DNA of 64,000 nucleotides from Diplolepis rosae (GCA_030998225.1 JAPYXD010000698.1:5187001-5251000), one strand, 5' to 3'. Shown: positions 36,001 through 50,887, counted from the stretch's first letter. Notes: generated by a model from the letters alone, not told the origin. Numbers and translations are program-made.

Positions 36001-39000
36001 TTGTGTTATATATAATATGGCCATGTGCGTGGAATCGACTTTAGCCTGATGTCTCCGTCGATTTTATAGGTTATACCTCGTCATGTACTCTTTCGGTTAT
36101 CGACATACTGTCACTAGCGCAAGACAAATCGATTCTTCGTTTCGTTTCTTATCAACATTTCGATTAAACGTAACATTTTTCCAGAGTAGGGTTCAAGCTG
36201 TCCACTATGATCATTGAATATATAACGAACTCACTTGAGGAAAATCGATAAATACCCTTGTTGTATTTATATCGAGTTTTCCTACTAGTATATATATATG
36301 TATACTCGGCTCGGTCTAGAAGTTATAACCAGAATAGTATATTGTTAACCAAGTGGGGAATCGACTAATCCTTCACTCGATTAACATACTATTTTCTTTA
36401 CACATCGCGAAGGGAATTGCAATTTCAGGGCTTGGCACGAAACAGAAAAATGTAAGATTCAACGATCGATTGATGCAACCACATCAACAAGTATGTGGCA
36501 TTTTTCTTGCGCAGAGCACGGTAAACTAACAATTGAGGTTGCAATTCTAATATTTCCAAACTTCCCCGTCACTAGTGTGGAAAAGTAAGTTTTATTACAA
36601 GGACTCATCATTTGATTGTGGAATTGATCATTTTTGCTATTTCGCGCCAGGGCCCCAAAATCGCATTTCCCGCACAGGTATTAAAAAATAGTATATTTCG
36701 AATCAAGTGCGGAAAGGCGTATTTTAACGTATTGTATTGCGCAAAGTTGATTTTCCCGCACTAGAGTGCGGGAAAATAAACTTTCCGCACGCAAAATGAC
36801 ACCGACAATTCTTTGGTCGATTCAATTAAATTTTGGACTGGGAAAATTTAATCCGTTCTGTTCTGCCCCATTTTAAAAATACAAATTTCGGATAAGCGGG
36901 GAATAGAGAAATTTTCAAAAAATGATATTGATAGTTTTGAGTTCATCTGTATAGGATATGCAAAAATGAATGGGAAAAATTGTTCTTACTCTTATTTGAA
37001 AATAATGAAAAGGAGTTTAATTCGATTCAGTGAATAATCAAAAGAATTAATTATTCAAATGAAGAATAGAGTGGCACCAACGGTTATTTCTGCCCCCACC
37101 CTTATCACACTTTCCCTTCTGGAATTGCGGTGATCTGGCCACCCCTTTGGTATAGCGAGTCTCAAAACTTTCCCGACGCGTTTACAGATTCCCCTGTAAA
37201 GTTTCTACTGTCATGTTAGCAAAGAAAAATACAGGGTCCTAGTCTATTGTTACGCCTTGGTTGTACAAAATTGTTGACCTGTTTGCTCCGACACTGCAAT
37301 TATTTTAATCGTCCTACTCCCTTTTTGGGTAATTTCCTCAATTGTTCGGATTCATCGCTTTTCGTTTGTGGACTCGACTTTCACAAAATGTTCAATGGAC
37401 TGGTAGGATTTTTTTTTATTGCACCTATTCTTCTATATTAAATGGTTATAATTTGTTACAAAATGATTTATAGGTACAATAGATTTCTGTCCAATTTTAG
37501 AAAGAAATTTTCAGATAATTTTAGATCTCTAGTTATTTTTAGAGTCGTAGAAGGTGTCGTTTTTTATAATTTATTTTAAAATTAAAGATACTTATAACTT
37601 GGAATGATTTAAAGAACTTCGAACGTTTTTAGGAAGGCTTTGGAAAACTTAATTAATTATTATTTAATACATAATATTAGAGGTATATGTTCGCTTTACT
37701 GAGAAAAAAATTCAAAAATATAAAAAATGTATTTTTTAGTGAAAATTACTGTAGGCCAAAGTTTAATGCAGTTTTTTCCAAGTTTACTCTTTAAAACTGA
37801 TCGGATTTTAAGCAATGGTGGCTCAGTTTTATCTTTAAACTATTTTAAGACTCCACCGTCTTAACTTTTTTAATTAATCTCTCATTTTCTAATTACAGCT
37901 ATTCTATTGTATTTTGAGACTTCGAACCATCTCGAACTTTTGAAATTTTGAATTATACTTTTTTTGGACGATAAGATGAATTTGGGTTTGTAGTGAATTT
38001 TGGTCCAAATTTGGTCGTTTTTTGTATTTCAAGAGTTCGAACTCTTGAAATTTTGAATTATACTTTTTTTTGGACCTTAAGATAAATTTGAGTTTGTAGT
38101 GAAAAATTTAGGTTCAAATTTGGTCGTTTTTTTTATTTCAAGAGTTCGAACTCTTGAAATTTGAAATTATACTTTTTTTGGACCTTAAGATAAATTTGAG
38201 TTTGTAATGAAAAATTTTGGATCAAATTTGGTCTTTTTTTGTATTTTTGTTCAAAGAGGAAAATGAGCAATCACTCCTTAAAATCTGATCATTAATTCCT
38301 CAAGAGTGATCTTGGAAAAAACTGCATTAAATTTTGATCTACAGTAATTTTCACTAAAAAAACATATTTTATATTTTAAAATTTTTTCTCGGTAAAGCGA
38401 ACATTTTTCTCTTACATTTTTCAAAGTGATAATTAATTAAATTTCCCAAGGACTGGTCAATCAGTGACTTTTCATTGGTTTTCAGTGAAAAGTCACTCTC
38501 TAAATCTGAATCAGTCAAATTTTCACTAATTGAATCAGTGATTTGCCTTTTCACTGATTCATCAGTGAAAAAATATTTTCCACGGTTATATCAGTTAATT
38601 TTCACTGATTCATCAGTGAATAAAATATTTTTCACTGTCAAATCAGTCAATTTTCACTGGAATAATCAGTGAAATTTGACTGATTTACAGTAACCTCTTT
38701 TTAGCTGTTTGAATCAGTCAAATTTCACTGATAATCAGTAGATTTTGACTGATTCAAATTTAGAGAGCACTGATTGACTAGTCAGAAGTGGGTCACTGAT
38801 TCAGATTTAGAGAGTAAATTCATTAACCTTTGAATTGAAAATTTCAAAGGGATCAGACTCTATGAGAATAAATTTCATTGATGCAATAAGAAATTTCTCT
38901 AGAAAAATTTTAATTTACACCCTTCTTAAACATAATATATTTTGACTAAAAGTAAAAATGTTTTAGTGGTATTATAAGTAGGGAGTTGAGACGTTGCGTC

Positions 39001-42000
39001 GGAGAAAAGGCGTTGCCACACTAAGTCCTGAGAAACGTAACGAGTTCCACTTGCGAGCCATAAAGTTCATGAAGGTGCGGCAAGACAAAGTGACGCATGC
39101 TATATTGTATAAAACTTTTTATTATATGCTACTAAATGACAAATTTAGAAGAATAATGTGCGACAACACCTTCCTTTTATAAAATAATTCATTGCTTCAA
39201 ATTATAAATGAAGAAATTTTAATTATTTCCTGGAGGAATTAAGGTTTTGCGTATTTTATAATCCTTTGTATTCAATCAAGTGTCAAAGAGATAAAGGAAA
39301 ATAGTTCGAGAAATTCGTATTATGAGAGTTTTCAGGAATTTGATTTTACGAATGAGAAAGCCGTTCCGGAACTTAAGAAAAAGGAATCTCAGCGGAGGAA
39401 TACAAAAGGGCATAGAATATTACCTCCTTAAGGGGTCAGTACCACATCTCAAAGACTTTTTTCAAGAATTTTTTTTTTTATAGTAAAATTTATTTTATAA
39501 TTTCAAACTTTTGATATACAAGTGATAAGGCTTTAAAGAAATACAGAAAATTAAAAAAAAAATTTTATGGTAAATCTCAACTTTGGAACATTTGAAAAAA
39601 AAGAAATTAGCTAGATTAAGGAAAAGTACTGAGAATTAGTGAAATTTGACTCATGAATCAGTGAAATAGATTGAACTCACTTATTGAATCAGTGAAATCT
39701 TTAGGTGGGAATAATAAAACCAGCAATAAATTTTAAAGATCGATGAACTCATTTATTTTAGGTTAAACAGCACTAAAAAGAAATTACGTAATTATTATTA
39801 TATGTTGTAATTATTATTGTGTACAATTATATTATTTATAATTGAAAATTGAAGATCCATCGTCATACTTTAATCGTTTTAATCGAATTCAAAAGTTATG
39901 TTCACGTGGCGCGTTCACTGATTCCTCAGTGAAATCAAAGCAGAGCACTGATTCATCAGTTGATATATTTTCACTGATATAATCAGTGACTATTTCACTA
40001 ATTCAGGTTTAGAGAGTAAATTATTCACATTCATAAAGTTATTCCCTTTGGAAATTAGGTTCTAAACGAACAAAACTCGATTTTTCAGTAAAAACTCGGA
40101 AATTATCAAAATTTCAAACGTTGTTACCTAAATAAGTTCTGTCCAATTTTAATAAAATTTACCGAATTTGTGGCTTTATATATATTTTTTATTGTGCTAA
40201 AATTTAAAAGAAATCGAATGAAAATTGTCAAAATGGAACTAAATGTTTAAAAATCGTTTTTTTGCAATATCGCAAAAATAAAAGCTGATTGAGCAAAATG
40301 ATGGCCATTTTCGAATTCAGCGCTCCCAAATTACCCTATAAAAGTTGTATACCCCGCAGCAAACAGAATTTTTTTTTCTTGGTAAGTGTAATTCATCTTT
40401 GATACGGGTCATTCCATATCATATTACCAATCTAAAAATAAAATCGCCCCGAATATTTTTTTCTTGTATTGAATGCAAAAAAATGACACGAATTTTTTTA
40501 TTTCAATATGATATTTAAAATTTCGGGTTTATGAATTTTCAAATTTCTAAAGTCGGAAAAATCAAACTTTTTTTGAATGCTTGTAGTTTGTAAAAAATGT
40601 ATAGAAAAAAAACAATATTTTTAGAGAATGTCTATAATCGCTTAAACTTTACATATAGCAATATATGAAAAAATTACTTTGTTTATTTATATTCCAAACA
40701 TGCAATTATTTGAAACAAATAGTAATTAAAGAAAATGGACCTCTTCCAAATTGTTTTTTCGAGGATTAAAATGTTTATTATAGTCTATAAAATGTATCAT
40801 GTATCATTTTGTTCCCAAAATTGTTAATAACTCAATTTTTTCCCGTTCACTTTTTCCAGGATCATGAAATTTGGTTTTTCAATTCAGATATGAACCGAGG
40901 GCTGTAATCAGCTTCGATCTGAAATTTCTGATAATATTTTAACTTGGTTAATTACCAACGGAAGATTGGAAAGAAAATTTACGAGTTAATAATTCATTGA
41001 AGAAAGTAGTAAAATTGCGTCTCTATTAACGTACTTCTGATTCAGAATCGAAAAGTGAATTAGTGAAGTCGTCATCTGACACTTCGGAGTCTCCATCACT
41101 TGCAGTTTGCAGATTGTATTCCAATTCATGATTCGTTTTCACGAAAGCAGCCAAATTTATTTAAAAAACAATTATATTAATGAGAAACTCCTTCAAGGTT
41201 CTAGAAAATCACGATAAACTACTAAAATATGTACTCACTGATTACATCGACAGTCATTCCCCCCAATTTTTTTTTTATAACCTCTACACAAAACATCGGT
41301 TGGTTTCAGAAAATCTTATTTTTCGCAAATTAAAATCGACGAATGACGCACATTTTTTTCTGCATTTTTGAATCGCGCGACTTTTATATTTAATCATATT
41401 TTAAAAAGTACTTAACTACCCGCATTGAAATTTTTGTGATACATTCTAAAGACTATAATAAACATTTTAATCCTCGAAAAACAATTTTTAACAGGTCCAT
41501 TTTCTGTAATTAGTATTTGTTAAAAATAATTGCATATTTGGAGCATAAATAAAGTATTTTTTTCATATATTGCTATACTCTCTAAATCTGAATCAGTCAA
41601 ATTATTACTGATTGAATCAGTGATTTTCCTTTTCACTGATTCACCAGTTAAAAATATATTTCACTGTTAAATCAGTTGATTATCACTATTGAATCAGTAG
41701 TAAAAATATTTTCACTGTTGAATCAGTTAATTTTCACTGAAGCAATCAGTGGAATTTGACTGAATTACAGTAACCTTTTTTTAGCTATTTGAATTAGTCA
41801 AATTTCACTGATAATCAGTAGATTTTGACTGAATCATATTTAGAGGGTATGTCAACTTGAAGCAATTATGGACTTTTTCTGAAAATATTGTTGTTTTGTA
41901 TAAAATTTGTTACAAACTACACTGCCGTTCAAAATAAAAGAATCATTAACTACATTTTAATTGAAACTGAGAAAAAGGCCAAAAACTTTTTTTGATCAAA

Positions 42001-45000
42001 AAACGTGCATTTTTGTAAAGTAGCCCACGTTCCAAAATATTTCCCACGAAAGAGCTCTCCTAAATCTTCAACTATGACGTATTCACAAGCGTTAATAACG
42101 TTTTTTTTCTGGAATACGATTTTTAATTAAGTTGGTCTTTTCGTTCTTTGCATTGCTCTAATAAAAAACGAATGGGTTTTTTTCAAAATTTCAAGCGCAG
42201 TTAAATGCAGAATTTCTTCAAGACTCTAATGATATAAAAAATTCATTTTCGTCAAAAATTTCAGTTAACGGCTCTTTTACTTTGAACGGCAATACAAGCA
42301 TTTAGAAAAATTTTGATTTTTCTGACTTTAGAAATTTGAAAACTCACAAATCCGAAATTTTGCATATAATATTAAAATTGAAAAATAAGTGTCAATTTTT
42401 TTGCATTCAAAAAAAGAAAAAAAAATCTGCCCGCTTCGCGGGCACATTCTCATCGCGGGCTTCGCGCGCAGCTCGCTTCGCTCGCAAGTTTGAGCGCGCC
42501 TAGGGCGCGCGATTCGATCGTCGCGCTTCGCGCTCGGTCTTGTGCTCTTCGCATACATTTAAGTTTATTTCTTATATTTTGATACTGAAGCTCAAACCAA
42601 TTTTATAATAATATTACAGATGATGTGAATTACACATTTTCTCAAAGTCACTGGATTTCTTTTTGAATTTAAGTGAAACTGGAAATTCAATTTACTTAAG
42701 GCCCTATCGGCCTTAAGGAACACATTCTCATCATGATACTCGCGCTTCGCGCTCGATTTTCTGTATACATTTCAGTATAACTTTTTAATAAATTACATGA
42801 TTAAAAGAATTTACTTTCTTCCACATATCTAAAAAGGAAAAACAATCGTAGACTTTATTTAAGGAAACGATTTTGCAAAACAAAAAAATTTTTTCAATAT
42901 TAACAATCAAAACATAAAATATACATCCTGTCCCGAAATTTCTTTATCAGAATTTGTAGACCTCATTTAGGCAAACAATTTTCCATCTAAATGTTTTTTT
43001 TGTATCTCACATATTTTGTCTAAAAAATGGAATTTTTTCACTTTTATCGTATTTTTTGGAATTGAAACGAAAAATATATCTTTCATCAGAAACTGTGTGA
43101 GACAAAACTTGTAGATCTTTTTGAAATTAACAACATTGTATTCTTACGTTTTTTTGGTATTTCCAATATTATTGTTAAAAAATTGAATTTTGGATTTTCA
43201 ATAGTTTTTTTTTTAATTAAAAGGAAAAATATGCATCTTATGAAAAAATGTTATAATTCAAATTTGTAGGTCTTTATGTATTCAATAATATTGTATCATA
43301 ACGTTTTTTCGTATCTCGTATAATTTAACTGGAAAATGGAATTTTGATATTGACTTTTTTCGAATTTGAATATGCTGTAACATTTCTAATTTTGATTTAA
43401 TCAAAAAATGTTATTAGGATAATTTTTAGAGATTTATGAGCACTATCAAAAACCAGGATTGGAATTTTTGATTTTTTTTTCAAAAAATTATTTTCAAAAA
43501 CACAAAAGTAGTGCTCCATCCCTCAATTTTGATTGGATGTGGCTGGTTAACGAAATTGTCCTTACTTTTTCGGCTCCGATAAAGTGTACCAAAGCTCAAT
43601 TCAATCTGATAATTCTGTCGAGAGTTATGCCGCACACGACCTATAGACAGACAGACAGACACTTTCGTAAAAACCATTTTTTCTGACTCAGGGGGTCTCA
43701 AAACGTAAAGATTTGATGAAAATTTTGAAAGTCATTTTTCACATAAAACCAATACCTTCTCATCCATGATGAGAATGTAAAAATAGGGCGATTTTACTTT
43801 TCAATTGGAAATATAATACGGAATGACCCATAAATTACATTGGCTTGACTTCAATATTATGCATTTTATGGAAGAGAAAAAAGTAAAAAATGTTTATCAA
43901 TAGAGGGAGTGGAAACGAAATAATATTCTGATCATAAATATAGGTATCAAATGAATGTAGAAGGAAGTCGAAGATTAAAAAAACACGGTCGACGACAGGT
44001 AGTAAAGGGTTCAAAATAAGGGTGGAGGTGGTTATTGGGTCGCAAACCAATGAATCGAGGGCAGACGGCGGGGGTGGCGCCTCCTTGAATGTTCGTTGAA
44101 CTATCGATCCCTTTTATACGTGTAAAGGACAGGTCTCGATTTTAGAATCATGCAGTTCCGCGACAGCGCAACCGGAAATCCGGATCAGGTGGAAGACCAT
44201 TGTTGGAAAAGCTTCTTTATCGATTCCCGGACACTTGCATTATTCAGTCTCGCACAAGTGTTCAAAATGTAAGATAAAATCTCCCTACTTAGGAAGCATC
44301 GTCTTCCTTTATCCTCTCTTATTGCCACACAATACTTGATGGAATAAATAAAATATTTATTGTTGTCTTCTGTCGACATTACTCAAGAACAAATTGTCAA
44401 TCTAATATTATAATTCCAAATGTTATGAGAATTTGAAGTTTTTGAGCAAAGATGTATATTAATTCATTGATTTCACTGATACAATTAATTGCATGTCTGA
44501 GTACACGACGAGGTTTCGATTTTGCAGAGACAAGAGATAATGATAGTGGAAAGTTCAAAAAATATTTGGAATTTATTTTCTGAATAAAATAGAAACTACA
44601 ATGAATTCTATTTAAGGATGCACATCCGAAAAGCACTTACTTCCGATTAATCAATTTGAATTGAGAAAAACTCCCCATCGTGTGCCTGTTTGTTTGATTC
44701 CATTTAATAGGGGATGATTTTCACTGATTACATTTAATCTTATTTTTCTCGAAAAAAATGGTTTTAGGGCAAAAATCTAAAAAAAATGTTTTTAACAAGT
44801 TTTTTTAACTTTATGTCGATAAATATTGATTAACAAAAAAAAATTCCTACAAAAGTTGTAGCAGATGAAGAGATATATCTTTAATGTTCCATAAATTTTT
44901 GTCCTAAAACCATTATTTTTCGAGAAAAATTAAATTAAATGGAATTAAACAGACAGGCACACGATGGGGAGTTTTTTTTCAGTGAGAATAATCCTCATCG

Positions 45001-48000
45001 TGTGCCTGTTTGTTTGATTCCATTGAATCTCATTTTTCACGAAAAATAATGGTTTTAGGGCAAAAATCTAATAAAAAATGTTTTTAAGAAGTTTTTTCAT
45101 TTTATGTTGATAAATATTGATTTAGGAAAAAAATATTTCAAACAAAAGTTGTAGCGGATAAAAAGATCTATCTTTAATGTCCCACACATTTTTGTCCTAA
45201 AACCATTATTTTTCAAAAAAAAAAAGAGATTAAACAAAATCAAAGAGACAGGCACACGATGGGGATGATTCTCACTGGGAAAAACTCCCCATCGTGTGCT
45301 TGTCTGTTTAATTCCATTTAATTTCATTTTTCTCGAAAAATAATGGTTTTAGGACAAAAATATATGGAACATTAAAGATAGATCTCTTCATCCGCTACAA
45401 CTTTTGTAGGAAATATTTTTTTCTTGATCAATATTTATCAACGTAAAATGAAAAAACTTGTTAAAAACATTTTTTTTAGTTTTGCCTTGAAAATCAATCG
45501 GATGTAAGTGCTTTTCGGAAATGTATCCTTCTTTAATATTGAAGCAGAGGTTTAAAATAAACCATAAATATAAGTTTCATTTAAAACATAACTTTTTAAT
45601 TAAAAGACAATTTTGTGATCTAAAAAACGTCCTATTATTTAGTCGTGTAACGATTTTGGCGCGAAATTTAAATTAATTGATTTTATTTTTTCAATTTAAA
45701 AACTAGAAAAGTATTTTCTAAAAGATCTCTATATTATTAGTATACTTTAGCCTCAACTTTAATACACACTGATTTTAAAAAATTACACACTCTTATTATG
45801 AAAATGATTGTTAATAGAAAGATAGTTTATTAGATTATTATCTACTCAATCCTAAATAAATATTTGTACTAATTAGACAGAATTTCTCTTTCGAAAAATT
45901 TAAAAGTATTTTGCTACTGAAGAAGTCTAAACCTAAAGATTGTCTAATGTTGAATTAGAGATTTTTGAACATTCCCGAGAGTGCGTGCGTTAATTGGTAG
46001 CTTTCAAGTGTAGAATAATGTGTATTAGTATAATTGTGAAAGATGATTAAGTGTAAAAGTATTTGAGAGTAGGTCACCTGTGATAGCGATTTTGCAGGAC
46101 CACTTGCTAGTACCCTCAAGGACCATTTGTTCAGCCTGATCGAGGCTGTCGATGTGGGTATCCGGGTCGACTGAAAACGTCGTGCTGAAAAGAAGACAAT
46201 TATACAATCACCTCAGTACCCTTAGGATCATGTCGTTATCGCCATTCCTTTTCATCAGGAAGAACGAAAAACGTTGAATTCCTTTCAGAGGATTCTGAGG
46301 AGACGTACAGAAACGTGCCATGCGTACAGAATCTAAATTTTAGACGCTAGATTTGATCCGAAGTTCAACCATCATCGGTGCCTAGAGGGAGATTTAGGTA
46401 TCAAGCAAAATGGATCAGGAAGATTGTGGAAACTTATAGGATCAGACTTTCTTCCTAAAGCCAACGAGCTAAATCTTTTAAATTAAATATACACCCCAAT
46501 TTTTGATAAATTTCTTTATAAATTGAATTTTACTTTTTTACTTTTTAGATAATGAATATTAAGGTGATCCCTAAGAAAGACCTACACTGAGAAAAATTTC
46601 AATTGTATCAACTGAAGTCAGTTACTTCATTTTCACGACAAAAGAAAAGTTTAGTCATCGCAACTAGAACGGCATTATAGAGAATATAATCGAAACTTTC
46701 ATATGCCTTAAACATTTATAGTAATTACAGTAAATGTAGTTCAGCAACTGATATAAGTAATGCGAATTATTAATAGAACTACAAACTGTTCATAATAACA
46801 ATGATGCAATTATTGTTAAGGCAAAAATAATACAAAAAATGAAGAGACACATAATTTTTGTTATTTTCTATTTCAATATTTTAAAAATGTACTTATAATA
46901 AATTAGATTCACATGATTAAAAATATTTTTTCGACCGGCAATCGAAAGACCTGGGCTCGAATCCCAGCGCAGTCGAAAGCGTCTTTTTTTCCACAAAAAG
47001 ATTTTCAAATTCTTTAAATATTTATTATCCTAAATCCTAAATCCAAAGAATTTTTTTCAGTAATAAAAAACGTAATTCGATTAAGGATAAGATTGGAGTT
47101 CATTCAATTCAATTGAAAAGTTTGTCGTGCAAAATAACTGCCCTGGCGAAAGAATCGGATAGGAAATCATTCCGAGCCAATCAGAACTATTCCGATTTAT
47201 TCCGATATCTGTATCCGAACCAATCCGAAAAACGTTTTGTATCTCGTTTGATGAAAAACGGTAAAAAATCGATCCGACATAATCCGATTTAATCCGAGGC
47301 AAAAATCCGCATGAATCCGAGCTCGCATTGATCCAAACCGAATTTTCAATCAGAATTAATCCAAATAATTCCGACCTCGAATTCATTCGGATTGATTCTG
47401 ATTGATAATTCGGTTTGATCCGGATTTAAAACTTGGTTTCGGATTGGTGCGGATTTATTCGGATTGTTGCCTCGGATTAGGTCGGATCGATTTTTGACCG
47501 TTTTTCATCAAATGAGATACAAAACGTTTTTCGGATTGGTTCGGAATGATCCGCATTGGCTCGGATACAGATATCGGAATGAATCGGAATAGTTCTGATT
47601 AGTTCGGAATTTAACTAACTATTTGTTTACTACAATTAAATATAATCATAAATTTAATGATTTAAAGAGTAAACAAAAATGAAAACTTTATCCGTCTAAT
47701 AGTCAGAAAATCTAGTTAAAATTCATATATTAAATATATATTCATAAATTCCACGATTTTTAAATTCATCACAACTCTGAATGCTTTCAAAAATTTCAAT
47801 ATTGTGCTCTTCCCTGGATGAACATTAATTCGGAGTTTCATCACTTGCACAGACTAATTGGTTTAAAGTCCCTAAGGAAGAGTTTATAATTTATCTGTCT
47901 CTAGTTTGCTAGAAAAGCAAATCAGACTTGATCTATAGGTGACTTTGAGGAAGTAATCTCATGGAAGCAATATGCATTCTACAATTAAATCAAAGTCTTA

Positions 48001-50853
48001 TTCATTACATGATTAGATATCTATAGTCTTAGTATGGCAAACCACCTGTTAGTCGAACGATCATGAAATTAAGATCGTTGCGTCGTCGGACTGGTGGTCT
48101 GGCCAGGAACTGTCGAGGTGGAATAAGAAAACTTGTTGCTCGACTTCATGGCCCACCGCCAAGCCTCGAGTTGGTCGTTCTGTCAGACAGAATAATAGTT
48201 CCTAAGAGGGAAGAGATGCTAGTGTTTTCCAGACACTAGTATCGATCGAGTGTTGGCTTCCTTTTTCTTTCCCCAGAGTATTAAAAAAGTTTACGATATT
48301 CTAGATCCTCAATTTAAATAGCTCCCGTTAGTTTAGAAATATTAATTTTATTCTGAATTAGAAATATTGTAACTTGGAAAATTATCCCTTGAAAAATAAA
48401 AGTTCTTTATGGGGCCAAATATGCCAAGTGGACCAGCCTAAAAATTTGTTGTCTTCAATCTTTTTGAAACTCCAGTGAATTGTAGTCCTAGTGAACCTAT
48501 TTTTATCCCCCGAAGGAGACAGTTCTAGTACGACTGGTTGTCAACATTCAGGGGCTTACATTTTCGACGTTTTAAGACACGGGCCGTTATTCAATCAATC
48601 ATAACTTCTGCTAAAGTTGATCAATTAGATTTTTATATGAGTGTTTCTTGAACCTTTTTTTAACAGCTTTCCGATAAGAATAATGATTTTGTAATATAAA
48701 AATATTTCATGCTCATTTTCTCATTTGAAACACATTTTAGAGTTTTTTCAAAATACGACGTAAATTATATTTTTTATTAGAAAATCGGGATAAGTTTTTT
48801 TTATTTTATGTCGACAAATATTGATCTAGGAAAAAAAATATTTCCTACGAAAGTTCTAGCGGATTGAAAGATCTATCTCTAATCTTCCATAAATTTTTGT
48901 CCTAAAACCACTATTTTTCGAGAAAAATGAGATTAAATGGTATCGAAGAGACAAGCATACGATGGGGAGTTTTTCTCAATGCAAATTGAAAATGATTTGG
49001 ATTGAGAAAAACTCCCCATCGTGTTCCTGCCTCTGATTCCCTTTAATAGGGGATGCTTGTAATTAAAAAAACACCCCATGTTGTGCTTTTCTCATTGATT
49101 CTATTTAATAGGGGATGCTTCAAATTGAAAAAAATTCCCCATCGTGTGCCTGTCATTTTGATTCCATTTAATAGGGGAATATTTAAATTGAGAAAAACTC
49201 CCCATCGCGTGTGTCTCTTTGATTTCATTCAATCTCATTTTTCTCTAAAATTAATGGTGTTAGGGCAAAAATGTGTGGAACATTAAAGATATATCTCTTC
49301 ATCCGCTACAACTTTTGTGGAAAATTATTTTTTCATATATCAATATTTATCGACATAAAATGAGAAAAATGGTTAAAAACATTTTTTTTTTACTTTTCAC
49401 CTTAAAAATCAAAGATGATGTAAATTACTCATTTTCTCAAATTCACTAAATTTCTTTTTCAGTTTAAGTGAAACAGGAAATGCAATTTACTTAAGGCTCT
49501 ATCGGCCTTAAGGAACACATTCTCATCATGACACTTGCGCTTCGCGCTCGATTTTCTGTATACATTTCAGTAATTTTTTAATAAATTACAGGATTAAAAT
49601 AATTTATTTTCTTCCAAATCTCTCAAAAAGAAAAAACAGTCGTAGACTTTATTTAAGGAAATGATTTTGCAGAACAACGCTTATTTCGTATCTCACATAT
49701 TTTGGTGAAAAAAATTTTATTTTTTCAATATTAAAAATCAAAACATAAAATATACATCCTGTCCCGAAATGTCTTAATGAGAATTTGTAGAGTTCATTTA
49801 GGCAAACAATTTTCCATCTAAACGTTTTTTTTGTATCTCACATATTTTGTCTAAAAAATGGAATTTTTGAATTTTAATCGTATTTTTTGGAATAGAAAAG
49901 AAAAATATATGTTTTTTTAGAAACTGTGTGAGACAAAATTTGTAGGTCTTTTTGAAACGAACAACTTTGTATTCTTACGCTTTTTTCGTATTTTGAATAT
50001 TATTGTTAAAAAATTGAATTTTGGATTTTCAATAGTTTTTTTTTTAATCAAAAAGAAAAATATGCATCTTATGTAAAAATGTTACAATTCAAATTTGTAA
50101 GTCTTTATGTAAAAAATGATATTGTATCATAACGTTTTCTCGCATCTCGTATAATTTAACTGGAAAATGGAATTTTGATATTGACTTTTTTCGAATTTGA
50201 ATATGCTGTAACATTTCTAATTTTGATTTAATCAAAAAATGTTATCAGGATAATTTTTAGAGATTTATGAGCACTATCAAAAACCAGTATTGGAATTTTT
50301 GATTTTTTCAAAAAGTTATTTTCAAAAACACAAAAGTAGTGCTCAATCCCTCAATTTTGATGGGACGTGGCTGGTTAACGAACCTGTCCTGACTTTTTCG
50401 GCTCCGATAAAGTGTGCCAAAGCTCAATTCAATCTGATGATTCTATCGAGAGTTATGCCGCACACGACCTACTACAGACAGACAGACAGACACTTTCGTA
50501 AAAACCGTTTTTTCTGACTCAGGGGGTCTTAAAACGTAAAGATTTGATGAAAATTTTGAAAGTCATTTTTCACATAAAACCAATACCTTCTCATCCATGA
50601 TGAGAATGTAAAAATCTTTCATGTCATATTTTGTACAAAACTCTAAAATGTCTTTTAAATGGGAAAATGATCATGAAGTATTTTTACATTCTCATCATGG
50701 ATGAGAAGGTATTGGTTTTATGTGAAAAATGACTTTCGAAATTTTCATCAAATCTTTACGTTTTGAGACCCCCTGAGTCAGAAAAAATGGTTTTTACGAA
50801 AGTGTCTGCCTGTCTGTATCTTTGTCTGTCTGTCTGTCTGTCTGTCTGCCTGC

Positions 50854-50887
<34 letters not shown>

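Larger units (their letters stand above)
40406..43829. mobile_element. giant fold-back element 1 (GGGTCATTCC) with three nested insertions
   Basis: The ends are GGGTCATTCC and GGAATGACCC. The left arm is intact (40406-about 40800). The right arm starts near 41430 and is split by three younger elements (41576-41849, 41930-42292, 42419-43783), after which its last piece, including GGGCGATTTTA, ends at 43829. About 630 bases of unpaired centre hold a short acidic open frame. Without the insertions the element would be near 1.4 kb. Confidence 0.88.

Noticed and set aside
46931..47018. A functional tRNA gene
   Set aside because: Only the T-arm and part of the anticodon arm are recognisable; no acceptor stem closes, and the tail is shared with a second dispersed copy.
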